Positions 29,453 to 38,478 of a stretch of DNA of 64,000 nucleotides are shown here, piece after piece. Position numbers and translations under genes: made by a program. Source of the DNA: Trichomonas vaginalis G3 (lineage: Eukaryota; Parabasalia; Trichomonadida; Trichomonadidae). The stretch spans positions 19,622,082 through 19,686,081 of the forward strand of contig NC_067207.1 of the NCBI RefSeq assembly GCF_026262505.1, written 5' to 3'. Below the pieces are notes generated by a model, which saw nothing but the letters and a program-made list of their open reading frames with translations, searched no databases and was not told where the DNA came from. Numbering within the stretch: position 1 is the stretch's first letter; each line of letters begins with the position of its first letter.

Positions 29453-29695
29453 TTAATACGGTTGAGGTGTTGGATTTGGTTGCCAACTAGACTGTGTTGC
29501 AGGTTCAGGCTGTTGTATAACAGGAGCTTGTTCTTCTGGTTCAGGGTCTTTAGGTATAATACCAACAAACTGACCTACCCTTTTACCAATATTTTTGACA
29601 CCGTTCCAAATTCCTCTTCCTACGGTTTTTATTCCATTCCATATACCTCTTCCAACATTTCGAAAGAAGTTTCCAATACTACTGAAGAAACCCAT
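29453..29695 (-). CDS. small amphipathic glycine-rich protein, 80 aa
   Basis: Whole frame. MGFFSSIGNFFRNVG is followed by a repeated (V)GRGIWNGIKTVGRGIWNGVK amphipathic unit and a Pro/Gln-rich tail (EEQAPVIQQPEPATQ). MG-start allows myristoylation. Same plan as the 133-aa protein at 26038. A membrane-active capsid component is a reasonable guess; no homology claim. Confidence 0.5.
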   Translation of the reverse strand: MGFFSSIGNFFRNVGRGIWNGIKTVGRGIWNGVKNIGKRVGQFVGIIPKDPEPEEQAPVIQQPEPATQSSWQPNPTPQPY

Positions 29696-29713
29696 TTTAC
29701 TATATGTAAAAAT

Positions 29714-30076
29714 CTAATGTCCGCCTAGTCTCTTACGTTTCCTGTTGAGTTCCATAGCATTCTTTAACTGGAGCTCATACATTCTGTTTCTCCTCTGGTA
29801 GAAAACATATTCTGGGTCAACTCCTGTGTTCGCGTCATCTGCATAAAGTTGTTTATATCCCACTTCAGGGTTTGTATAAAACTCTTTCCATCTCATATTT
29901 GCATACCATGGTGGCAAACCTAACGCAGCGTCATTTGACATGGCAGTTTGCATTTGTACATCTGTTGGCACTTGACCATAGTTTGCCATTGCAGTTTGTA
30001 TTCTAACTTCATTTGGAATATTCTCTGGGTTTGGTTGTCCAGGTTGCTGTGCATTCGCTAAGTTCTGTGCGTCCAT
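29714..30076 (-). CDS. hypothetical Polinton protein, 120 aa
   Basis: Whole frame. Two QTAMxN-type repeats (VRIQTAMANYGQVPTDVQMQ, then TAMSNDAALG) precede a Trp/Tyr-rich part (LPPWYANMRWKEFYTNPEVG) and a basic end (ELNRKRKRLGGH). No family recognised. Ends 18 bp before the start of the 80-aa amphipathic protein, so the two may be expressed together. Confidence 0.5.
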   Translation of the reverse strand: MDAQNLANAQQPGQPNPENIPNEVRIQTAMANYGQVPTDVQMQTAMSNDAALGLPPWYANMRWKEFYTNPEVGYKQLYADDANTGVDPEYVFYQRRNRMYELQLKNAMELNRKRKRLGGH

Positions 30077-30099
30077 TTAATATTAGATAAAAATATCTC

Positions 30100-30231
30100 T
30101 TACGAGTACATATGCTGAACATTTGCAGGCATTGGTTCATCTTCATATTCTCTGTACTTTTCTGCCACGTCAAATAAATAAATGACACAATGGAAAAAAC
30201 CTAAAACAAGTAGTCCTATTTCAAACCACAT
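30100..30231 (-). CDS. single-pass membrane micropeptide, 43 aa
   Basis: Frame MWFEIGLLVLGFFHCVIYLF followed by an acidic tail (DVAEKYREYEDEPMPANVQ). One hydrophobic segment at residues 4-20. Its ATG lies inside the last codons of the methyltransferase gene (16-bp overlap in another frame), a spacing typical of coupled viral genes. No family recognised. Confidence 0.45.
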   Translation of the reverse strand: MWFEIGLLVLGFFHCVIYLFDVAEKYREYEDEPMPANVQHMYS

Positions 30232-31034
30232 TTACTTACTAATAAAATTTCTTTATTGTGACACTTTCTCCAGTTTATAGGACCTCTCTCATATTCTATC
30301 TTGTCATATCTAAACTCATAGTCATGTATGTCCTCTAACCATCTCATAACGGTTTCCAAACCACTTTTATCGGATGTAAAGTAAAAGCATGGATGGTTAT
30401 GTATAACGTCTAAAGTTTCTAAAGAGTCTCTCAAAGTCCAGTCTACTTGGTATTGAAAATCCCATGTGTTAAAGAACGGCGGGTCCACTATAAAGAAAAC
30501 ATTTTCCTTGTCTTTATATTTTTCATACAACTCTGTCCAATGACATCTTACAAACTCTATACCCTCAATATATTTTTCTATGTTCTCTTTGAAAACATTT
30601 GTATAGTTAAGATATAAAACTTTTGACATAAGTGTTTCAATGTCATGAACTCTTATAGCACCACTATATAATAGTCTAGCAGATATACTATTCCAGTCTA
30701 TATATTCTGCTTTTTTCAAAACCTCTCTCACAATATTTTTGTTATCTAATGGTATACGTTCCATCTTACCTATAGGTATCTTTTCTTTTAACTCTTTCAA
30801 TATATTGTTTGTGTCTGGAATATGTTTGAGACGGTCCATATAGTTGTCGAAGTCATTGCATATAATCTTTGAGTCAGGAAATACGGTATGACATAAATGG
30901 GATATATAGAAACTTCCACCGAACAAATCTACAAATGTTAGACCATTCGGTAGTTTCTTAAGTTCTCTCAATATAATATCTTTACATCTACTCTTATTTC
31001 CAAAAAACGGTAACGGTGGTTTTGTAAAATTCAT
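30216..31034 (-). CDS. D12-class N6-adenine DNA methyltransferase, 272 aa
   Basis: Whole frame. PPLPFFGNKSR at 6-16 and FVDLFGGS at 34-41 form the SAM-binding motif, and DPPF at 184-187 is the catalytic motif IV of Dam/D12-type enzymes; length fits the family. It methylates adenine in a short DNA target, using S-adenosylmethionine. In T. vaginalis N6-methyladenine is reported as the main DNA modification and bacterial-type adenine methyltransferases are present, so an element-borne copy could mark its own or host DNA. First gene from the right end; a 98-bp spacer with AAAAGTGA motifs separates its start from the inverted repeat. Confidence 0.85.
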   Translation of the reverse strand: MNFTKPPLPFFGNKSRCKDIILRELKKLPNGLTFVDLFGGSFYISHLCHTVFPDSKIICNDFDNYMDRLKHIPDTNNILKELKEKIPIGKMERIPLDNKNIVREVLKKAEYIDWNSISARLLYSGAIRVHDIETLMSKVLYLNYTNVFKENIEKYIEGIEFVRCHWTELYEKYKDKENVFFIVDPPFFNTWDFQYQVDWTLRDSLETLDVIHNHPCFYFTSDKSGLETVMRWLEDIHDYEFRYDKIEYERGPINWRKCHNKEILLVSKCGLK

Positions 31035-31132
31035 TTATATATAATAATAAAAATGTTTTTACCCGAAAAGTGATAGAAAAGTGACAAAGCATGAAAACAT
31101 ATATAATTTGTGAAAAGTGAAACAAAAAAGTG
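31035..31132. promoter_or_regulatory. right subterminal region with AAAAGTGACA motifs
   Basis: AAAAGTGATAGAAAAGTGACA near 31064-31084 (two overlapping-type copies) and GAAAAGTGAAACAAAAAAGTG at 31112-31132 lie between the methyltransferase start and the inverted repeat, mirroring the motif cluster inside the left end. Confidence 0.5.
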
Positions 31133-31236
31133 TCACCGGCTGGTCGGCTGGGGTTCGGTCCTCCTCTTGGGTCTTGGGCAAAATTTCTTAGGGGCTAGAA
31201 GGGGCGCAGCCCCTGGAAGCCCCACTTACCTGACCT
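31133..31236 (-). repeat. Polinton right terminal inverted repeat (104 bp)
   Basis: Reverse complement of 7349-7452; no difference seen. Confidence 0.92.
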
Positions 31237-31241
31237 ATATT
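31237..31241. repeat. Polinton target-site duplication (right)
   Basis: ATATT, same as 7344-7348. Confidence 0.65.
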
Positions 31242-31364
31242 CATAAAGATTTTCCAAAAATATGATACCGCAAAATTAAAAAAGTGACGTCTTGAGTGGA
31301 GTCAAAGGTCGAAATTGCTAGCTAAATGTTTTTTTAGCGAAATTGCGTATTGTACGTTTTTTTC

Positions 31365-31381
31365 GCAAAACGAAACCCTTA
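31365..31381 (-). repeat. right inverted repeat of outer DNA transposon
   Basis: Complement of 6432-6448 over 17 bp; followed by the TTCAAAA target-site copy at 31382-31388. Confidence 0.75.
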
Positions 31382-31494
31382 TTCAAAAGCATTTATGCAT
31401 GAATGACTAAAATGTTATTATTTCTATATTTTTATTATGCAAACGTTATTTTTATAATTTTGTGGGAAAAGCCGTTGCAAAAGTTATAGTTCAC

Positions 31495-33075
31495 ATGTTT
31501 CTTATATTATTTGCACAAGCATTTTCCGAAATTCAAGTGATCAGTGGATGCACAGAAGAGAATACGTTTTCCAATGATGGTTTTTTATATTCAAGGACTT
31601 ATACTGTAAATGCAAATGAAGTAAGATGTGCTAAAGGTTCCTATTTTATTAAAGCAAATCAAGATTTTATTGTTACATATAAATTTATTGATGAAAATCT
31701 CGGCATAGAAACATCAGAAGAAACAATTGAGAACTCTTACCTCATTGTGTCGAGTACAAAATGGCCATATTTCAAGATAGCAGCAAAAGATTCAAGTCAA
31801 CAACTCAAAGTTACATTAACTTATGTTACTGGCTCAACATCAGATGGAAATAATTATACTTGGGGAATTTTCTCGACATTTAATTCATTTGTCAGGGTAT
31901 TCCATATTGGACCGACACAGTGTATTAATTTTTACTCAGTTAATCAGAATCTTACTTATTACACAGTGATTTTTGGTGATTCTAGAGGGGAAACTAGAGG
32001 ATCTGGAGGTCCATCTACTAGAAGTGGAACAATTTATCATTACGAATTGATGAATAATTTCCAAGATACTAATATTATTTTCAAATGTGAAATTGACCCT
32101 GTTTACCAACCAGATGTTGATAAAGAACTGCTATACGATGAAAAAATTACTTACATTCTGCCAAATAATGGTGTGTTTATGCTTGATGATTTAATTCAAT
32201 ACACAAACCAAAACAAAGAAAGAGTTTTTATAGACTTGCCAAGTGAATTTGCAGTTTGCAAAGAATTTTTTGCTCCTTCAAGCTTACATCCTAAAAGTCA
32301 ATTTTTAGATGTCAAAGAAGGAGGCGGTAATTGTACAGCTGGCAATTTTATATATAAAAGCTTTGATTCATTTACAGTCTCTGTATTTAATCACTCAGCT
32401 AATAATGATTTCAAGACATATGACAATCCCTTTAGTGTGGTAAGTGGAGATATTTATAATGTAATTAAATGTTCTTCTCCTTATAAATGTTCAATTCAAA
32501 TAATTCCAATTCCTGAACCTATTTATGGAAATAATCATGTTAATCGAACATTTTTCACAACAATGTCTGATCTCACATTTAAGCAAAAAATTATCACAAT
32601 GAACGATAAAAATGACTCTTTCATATTTATTGCACACAATACTTCCGACATTGTTTTAAATGTAAAAGGGAAAAATTTTCGAACTAATATTTACAAGAAA
32701 AACGGTGCTTTCACTACAGATCCATCCGCCAATAATGATCAAACAATACTTGTAATTCCTTATATACTTGACAATAGCAAAGATCAAGAGATAACATTAA
32801 CAATAACGATTAAAAAAGCTACATCTAACTACAATTTAGACAAAACTTATTTTCGAGATAGTGTATTCTATGAGATTGCAGGTGGTGTGCAATCAGAAGA
32901 TGAATTAAAAAGAAACAAACCTGAAATAGATAGTGGCGGTCTATCAGGTGGTGCAATCGCAGGAATAGTAATTGCTATTATTCTGGTTGTTGCAATTGTA
33001 TCCGTTCTAGTATGGTTTTTCATCTTTAGAAAGAAATCAGAAAAGAATGGCACAGAAGCAGGGGATAACATCTAA
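31495..33075 (+). CDS. putative type I surface membrane protein, 526 aa
   Basis: ATG at 31495 opens a short hydrophobic leader (MFLILFAQAFSE) that fits a signal peptide; an upstream frame extension has no ATG. Residues 20-470 form a beta-rich ectodomain with scattered Cys and many NxS/T sites. A membrane segment AIAGIVIAIILVVAIVSVLV at about 487-506 is followed by FRKKSEKNGTEAGDNI, a short basic tail. This is the plan of trichomonad surface glycoproteins; the family is not recognised. The start lies only 113 bp after the outer DNA transposon, so its promoter may be supplied or disturbed by that element. Confidence 0.6.
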   Translation: MFLILFAQAFSEIQVISGCTEENTFSNDGFLYSRTYTVNANEVRCAKGSYFIKANQDFIVTYKFIDENLGIETSEETIENSYLIVSSTKWPYFKIAAKDSSQQLKVTLTYVTGSTSDGNNYTWGIFSTFNSFVRVFHIGPTQCINFYSVNQNLTYYTVIFGDSRGETRGSGGPSTRSGTIYHYELMNNFQDTNIIFKCEIDPVYQPDVDKELLYDEKITYILPNNGVFMLDDLIQYTNQNKERVFIDLPSEFAVCKEFFAPSSLHPKSQFLDVKEGGGNCTAGNFIYKSFDSFTVSVFNHSANNDFKTYDNPFSVVSGDIYNVIKCSSPYKCSIQIIPIPEPIYGNNHVNRTFFTTMSDLTFKQKIITMNDKNDSFIFIAHNTSDIVLNVKGKNFRTNIYKKNGAFTTDPSANNDQTILVIPYILDNSKDQEITLTITIKKATSNYNLDKTYFRDSVFYEIAGGVQSEDELKRNKPEIDSGGLSGGAIAGIVIAIILVVAIVSVLVWFFIFRKKSEKNGTEAGDNI

Positions 33076-34016
33076 TTTCTAAATAGCATTTCAATATTCC
33101 ATTTTTCTAAAAACTTTACGTTTTTTATTTATATTTTTTTCTTTTTGTATTTCGACTTCAATGGTACTCTTGGCATGGTTTTCGTGCGATATTTTGGTGT
33201 GATCGTTCAGTAGAAGGTTTTTCTTTTCTTCCATGTGCTGCAATAAAAAATTTCTACAGAGAATTTTAGTAAGTTATTGTTCTTTTACATAATTTTCGAG
33301 TAAATCAAACATACTAATATTTTAATTCTGATTTAAAAATCTTCTGATTATAAAAATGTTACCTCATTTGATTTTCAATTAATTTCCAAAAGTTAATAAA
33401 CTATTTAATTATTTTACTTTTTAATGAATAAAACAAACATGTTATACATCATTCTAATTCACAAGTTCATTGGATTTTTAATTATAGAAAATATCCCTTA
33501 ATTTCGTTCAGATTTATGAACTCTTTTTATCATTGTTTATGCATTTAATTTCCAATAAACAATATGTAGAAAATCAATTTTTTTATGAAGTTGAGGGAAA
33601 AAAAAGAGAATATAAGGAAAAAATGCATACAAATCATGGAGAGTTTTACAAACAAATTATAAAGCTAAGATAATAGTTGTCATGCTCAGAGTCAGTTTCC
33701 GATTTCTTTGAAATAGACAAATTATCGCTTAAAAATCTTTAAATATATCGTTCAACTATTGAATAATCTATTTATGTTCCAATTATAAGTTAACCCCATG
33801 TATGAGAAACTGTCAAAATTTTTAGAAAAATTTTGATTGAAGTTTTAGTAATTAATATCAATTTAGTTTAATAAGTGTTTGAAAATAGTTAATTGAAATT
33901 TGAGAGTATTTCAACGCTCGAAATATATTTCATAAATCCTTTAATTATATGTTAAGACTCTTTATTTTTATAAAATTCACAATTTGATTTTTTGATAGTG
34001 ATTCAATTCATTTTGA
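33076..34016. other. AT-rich intergenic spacer
   Basis: About 0.94 kb without a supported gene or RNA. TTCAATTCATTTTGAATG at its end is an initiator-like context for the next gene. Confidence 0.6.
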
Positions 34017-35051
34017 ATGTTTCTTTCTCAGATAATCTTTCCTATGCTTCATACAAGTGATGCCTCTTCATTCAATGATCATCTTTTTTATCTTCACTGT
34101 TCAGGATCGGACTGGAATACTTTTTATCCAGATTCGAGTTATTCTTATTATGTTGATACGGGCTCAAATGTTGTTTCATACAGCGGAAACACGTTTGTCG
34201 AAAATGCTGTTTTTTGGAATTTCGTCACAGATGGGTGTATAAATATTCAAGCAAGTTGTAGTGTTTTGATTTTAAAATGTGTATTTGAAAATTCAAATAC
34301 TCAGAACTCAAAAGGTGGCGGATCGATCTTTCAATCTGGAGGACAAAATATTCAATCTCACGTTTGCAGTTACAAAAGTTCAGAACCAGAATATAATGGT
34401 TGGGGTGGTCACTCATATGTTGAAACAGATGACTCAACTGCGATGAAAAGTTTCGTTCTTGATTCCACGATCACTCTTTCATCTGGTTATTATAATGCCG
34501 TTATGATGGATTATGGAACCTCGTTAATTTCATCCTCTAATATATCTAGATGTAATTTCCAAAACAATGCAGCATATGGTATTGACTATATTAAAAACAC
34601 AAGTGTTGTTGAATATTCTTCAATTTCAAATTGTACATCAGGTAGTTTATGCATTGGAATTCATATTGGTAATTCTGGATTAGTCAATTCATGCATTTTT
34701 ATCGGCAATTCTGTAAATGATGGAGGTTCTGTCATAAGGTTTGATACTGATGTCTCAACATGCAAGAATTCGATCATTCAATATAACACAGTGAATAATA
34801 TATTCTCAGGTATTTCCTATATTATTAACTGCAATTTATCTCCCAATAACTGTTTAAATAATAACTTTGCTTCAAATGACAATAAAAGTTTAACCCTTGA
34901 GTTGGATTTATTTTCAACAATGAATTGTCAGGCAGAGTATATTCCTAGTGAAACTACTCTGGTAAGTTCAAAACAATTTTTAAACACGAGTGGCAAAACT
35001 CGTGAGCAACATATTAGATATATTGTATTCCTTGGTTTTTCTTGTTCTTGA
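34017..35051 (+). CDS. beta-helix-like repeat protein, paralogue of the 3702-4751 gene (344 aa)
   Basis: Asn/Ser/Cys-rich repeating strands (LILKCVFENSNTQNSKGGGS, ISRCNFQNNAAYGIDYI, VNSCIFIGNSVNDGGS) fit a parallel beta helix. The SKGGGSIFQSGGQNIQSHVC block, the GWGGHSY motif and the FSTMNCQAEYIPSE end are shared with the minus-strand gene at 3702-4751. N-terminus is only weakly hydrophobic, and the C-terminus stops without a clear membrane anchor (YIVFLGFSCS). Either a secreted form or a decayed surface protein. Function unknown. Confidence 0.55.
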   Translation: MFLSQIIFPMLHTSDASSFNDHLFYLHCSGSDWNTFYPDSSYSYYVDTGSNVVSYSGNTFVENAVFWNFVTDGCINIQASCSVLILKCVFENSNTQNSKGGGSIFQSGGQNIQSHVCSYKSSEPEYNGWGGHSYVETDDSTAMKSFVLDSTITLSSGYYNAVMMDYGTSLISSSNISRCNFQNNAAYGIDYIKNTSVVEYSSISNCTSGSLCIGIHIGNSGLVNSCIFIGNSVNDGGSVIRFDTDVSTCKNSIIQYNTVNNIFSGISYIINCNLSPNNCLNNNFASNDNKSLTLELDLFSTMNCQAEYIPSETTLVSSKQFLNTSGKTREQHIRYIVFLGFSCS

Positions 35052-36135
35052 AGTAAATTTTGTTGTGTAAATGTTTTTGCGTTTATAAATGGTTTAAGAA
35101 TTTATATTTTTAGATATCAATTAATAGTTTTGCTCAGAATGCCATCATATCTAGATAACAATTTGATTATTGTATTTCTCCTGTTGATCATATGTTTAAA
35201 TGCTGATTCTAAGCTATAATAGAGTTGACATCATTTAGAAAAAAAATATTAGTGGAAGCATCAGGATTGGTAATGGAATGAATAGAAATTGATAAATTCG
35301 GATATTTTCACAGTATATCTTAGTTCCAATCCCATAATCATCAATGAAATTGTGAAATTTCCCCTCCCAGATTATTATTCAGAAACTGTTAATCTATGTT
35401 TTTACATAAAATTATACAGTTATTATAAAAATACACTTAACTATGTTATCTGAAAAACTAATATTGATTGTTTGAAATTTCTCGTTATATCATATTTGTG
35501 CATGTATGATATATCTTATTTGATTTCAGCAATTTATTCTTCAAAATGTTCTAATATGAAAATTATTTTATTATAAAACTAGTTTTATACTAAAATTAAT
35601 ATTGGATATCACATAGGATTGTTGATTTTAGGGTTAAAAAGTAATTTTAGTATTCCGGAAGATTTACTCGATTGTGTCACTTTTCAAGGTTAATCTGATA
35701 GTTTATATAATTACTAATAACTAATGTTGCAATGTTTATGAATATTTCAATTAAGAATTTGAATGGGTAGTGAATAACTATTGTTCTCTGGTGTTTCAGT
35801 GGATCAAATATCAAGCGAATTATTTACGGTGACTTAAATATTTTTGACAAGTATAAAATCATATTCAAATATTTGAGCCATCCTTTACAATTCTTTTCAA
35901 TTAAGATTATTATAAGTAATAATTTTAAATTTATGATCTCGTATTTAAAAGGAATAATCCGACAAAAGTCAAATTCAATATATTGAAAAACTGAGCAGAT
36001 AAGAATATTTATGTACTATATTTAAAGTATAGAATCATAATATATCAATTAAAAGTCATGATGTAAGGATTCAATATCATTCAAAAATTGAATACATTTC
36101 ACTGTAAGATTTAAATCAACATTTCAAAGTTATTC
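35052..36135. other. AT-rich intergenic spacer
   Basis: About 1.1 kb, very AT-rich, no supported gene. ATCAACATTTCAAAGTTATT immediately before the next ATG contains initiator-like TCAACATT. Confidence 0.6.
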
Positions 36136-38478
36136 ATGAAAAATATAGACACAAAGCCAAACTTTGATGCTCATCTCTCAGAATCTGAGATGAAAATGGC
36201 TGAAAAGCTTGTACCTCTTCATCAAGCAAAAATTCACATTGCAATTCGTGCAGATTTCTCAATTGACGATGTAGTCTACCAACAAGGAGTAATCTGTCTT
36301 TCAGAACACATGATGACATTTAGAAGGAAGAGAATGATGGGAAAGGCATTTCATCATGCTCTAGAACTTCATTTATTCTCAATTGTAAAAATGAAAACGC
36401 TTTCAGATTACTTTATAGTTATATTAACTGATGAAAATGAAATTAAAATATATACACCAGAAGGTATACGTCTTGCAAGGACAATTTTACGTGATTATCT
36501 CCTTTCATCTTCATTAATCCCTCCGAGTAGGAGATTTGAGTTCAAACCACATGACGGAAACTTATTCCCACCATTTAATCCTGCCATATCCCCATCTCAA
36601 GCGTTTCAATTCACATATAACGCTTTTTGTTCTTATCTCGACTGTTCTTATCAACACGAAGTTGTCCGCTTCTACCATAAGAACCTGACCAGGAATACAG
36701 GTATTATTAACCTAAATCAGCTTCCTATCCAGTTAATGGAAACAAATATTCGTTTGTCGATGGATTTGTCTCCATTCTTCAACGCACTGAAGTACTGTTC
36801 ATACATATTTGGCATTTGCTGCACAAATATCACTCATCCTGACTTATTCGAAGCAATTGCTCCTCTGATCGAGATAAACTGCAATTTGCACATTCTTTCC
36901 ATTGAGAATTGCAATATTGCAAGTGGTGTCGGCGAATTGGCCCAAGCAATTGCCAATAATCCAGATATAAAAATTTCATACTTTGATTTATCTGGAAATC
37001 CGTTTGCAGATGCTACACCTCTTATGGGTGTTTTCGCCGCTTACCCACATGATGTTTTCTTCCTTGATTTTGGAAATTGCAACTTATCTTCCTCTGCAAC
37101 CGAAATGTTGATGAATGCGATAAGGAGCAACGAACATCTATGGAAATTAGGCTATTTCCATATCCCTTACGCCAAAATCAACGACAAATCCGCTCAAATT
37201 TTCAAAGATCACCTCAGATCTTTAAGCCAGAATGGAATTCATTCACTCCACTCCATAGATTTCGGTGGAATACAGTCAGGAGTCCATCATATCCTTGAAG
37301 GACTCGTTGCATACCCACAACCTGTTGATACTTTGAGAATTAACGATTCAAAGATCAAACCGAACTCATTTAACGCATTGATCTCGTTGATAAGGAACTC
37401 TGACTTCCTTTCAGAGCTGAATATCAGCGGTTCCAGTCTCAAAATCGAACAAATTGTCCAGATCATCAAGACAATACAAGAAAACAGGAGCATGAAAAAG
37501 TTTACCTTGTATATCGGTGGTCTTAAGATCAATGGCCCGAATCTCGAAACAGTTCTTAACCAAATGAAGAAAACTGCGACAATTTGGGTCGGATTGGGCC
37601 TTGAAAATAACGGTTTGGAAGTGGCCGATGTAGAATTACTTAACCGAAAACTTCCAAAGTTTACAAACCTTTCAAAACTCGAACTTGCAGATAATTTCCA
37701 TCATTTACAGAAAGGAATCGGAGATGCCCTTGCCAAACTATCAGAGCTCGAGTCATTGAAGTACTTAGGAATCAAAGGCTGCAAATCCAATGGAATGGAA
37801 ACCGAAATAATTCCAATTCTTAGATCTCTCAGATCCAACACGAAAATAACCACTCTTGACATCAGTTTTAATTATTCCAGACAGGAAGGACTCGAAGCCA
37901 TCGCAGAATTGATCAGAAAGAACAATTCTATCAAACAATTATTTATTGATGGAAACAGACCTAAAACCATTGATCCAATCATCGATGTCATGGATGCAAT
38001 TAAGCTAAACAACACTATTTTGAACTGCCCGATACCAAATGACGACATTTACAAAGCAATTGCCAAAAAGAAGTCGAAAGAAAGGGCAAGATTGGAATAT
38101 GTCATTGCGCAGCACCAAAATGATGATTACATCAAGTTATTGACCAACCAAGTTAATAATAACGTAACATCTTTTATGAATTTGAAGAATGTTCCTGAAT
38201 TGGATGCAATGATTGAAGAATTGACTGGTCAATTGGCTGAAGAGCTCCAATCCCTTCAATTAACAATGCATTCCGCAAATTGCGAGTTAATTGGTCTAAA
38301 TCTTCCATTCAAAGCTGAAACAGACCATGATCAGAATGGAGGAACAGTTGTTGATGTCGATACTGAAGCTGCTGACACTTACGGAACGAAAGAAGCGAAG
38401 AGACAAGTCATTGAACAGGTGAGTGAAGACGTGAGTAACCTGCAGATGTTATATACGAAAACGATAAAAACAGTTTGA
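36136..38478 (+). CDS. CARMIL-like leucine-rich-repeat protein, 780 aa
   Basis: Residues ~30-150 look like the PH-like N-terminal domain of CARMIL proteins (DDVVYQQGVICLSEHMMTFR, then FSIVKMKTLSDYFIVILTDE). Residues ~190-650 are a long RNI-type leucine-rich repeat (ISYFDLSGNPFADATPLMGV, ITTLDISFNYSRQEGLEAIA). A helical tail follows (700-780) with MIEELTGQLAEELQSLQLTM. Known role of the family: membrane-linked regulation of actin capping protein and actin assembly. The capping-protein interaction motif of animal CARMILs is not seen. The stop at 38476-38478 is directly followed by the AAAAGTGACA-rich end of a mobile element, so the original C-terminus may have been cut off. Confidence 0.65.
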   Translation: MKNIDTKPNFDAHLSESEMKMAEKLVPLHQAKIHIAIRADFSIDDVVYQQGVICLSEHMMTFRRKRMMGKAFHHALELHLFSIVKMKTLSDYFIVILTDENEIKIYTPEGIRLARTILRDYLLSSSLIPPSRRFEFKPHDGNLFPPFNPAISPSQAFQFTYNAFCSYLDCSYQHEVVRFYHKNLTRNTGIINLNQLPIQLMETNIRLSMDLSPFFNALKYCSYIFGICCTNITHPDLFEAIAPLIEINCNLHILSIENCNIASGVGELAQAIANNPDIKISYFDLSGNPFADATPLMGVFAAYPHDVFFLDFGNCNLSSSATEMLMNAIRSNEHLWKLGYFHIPYAKINDKSAQIFKDHLRSLSQNGIHSLHSIDFGGIQSGVHHILEGLVAYPQPVDTLRINDSKIKPNSFNALISLIRNSDFLSELNISGSSLKIEQIVQIIKTIQENRSMKKFTLYIGGLKINGPNLETVLNQMKKTATIWVGLGLENNGLEVADVELLNRKLPKFTNLSKLELADNFHHLQKGIGDALAKLSELESLKYLGIKGCKSNGMETEIIPILRSLRSNTKITTLDISFNYSRQEGLEAIAELIRKNNSIKQLFIDGNRPKTIDPIIDVMDAIKLNNTILNCPIPNDDIYKAIAKKKSKERARLEYVIAQHQNDDYIKLLTNQVNNNVTSFMNLKNVPELDAMIEELTGQLAEELQSLQLTMHSANCELIGLNLPFKAETDHDQNGGTVVDVDTEAADTYGTKEAKRQVIEQVSEDVSNLQMLYTKTIKTV

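Larger units (their letters stand above)
7349..31236. mobile_element. Polinton/Maverick element, 23.9 kb, recent but broken
   Basis: Bounded by 104-bp inverted repeats in which I see no difference, starting AGGTCAGG and ending CCTGACCT, with ATATT on both sides. Parts: coiled-coil structural region, probable major and minor capsid genes, SF3 helicase, A32-type ATPase, HNH-tailed protein, type B DNA polymerase, integrase, fibre-like protein, adenine methyltransferase and small unknown genes. No adenain-like cysteine protease was recognised. Identical ends point to a young insertion. Several genes are whole, but polymerase, integrase, major capsid and others are broken, roughly twenty breaks in all; part of these could be sequencing error. 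It lies inside an older short DNA transposon. Confidence 0.9.
6432..31381. mobile_element. MITE/Mutator-like DNA transposon, split by the Polinton
   Basis: A 17-bp perfect inverted repeat, TAAGGGTTTCGTTTTGC at 6432-6448 and its complement at 31365-31381, is flanked by TTCAAAA on both sides. After removing the Polinton and one ATATT copy, the element would be about 1057 bp. Inside are further CGAAA/TTTCG and GCAAAA-rich subrepeats near both ends and an AAAAGTGAC motif on each side. No transposase gene is visible (the only frame, a 65-residue one at 6760-6957, has no family features), so it is non-autonomous. Class is inferred from duplication length and repeat form: Mutator-like first, hAT-like as alternative. 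Confidence 0.7.

Noticed and set aside
31462-31494. Upstream extension of the surface-protein frame
   Set aside because: It has only a GTG at its beginning; the ATG at 31495 gives a clean signal peptide.
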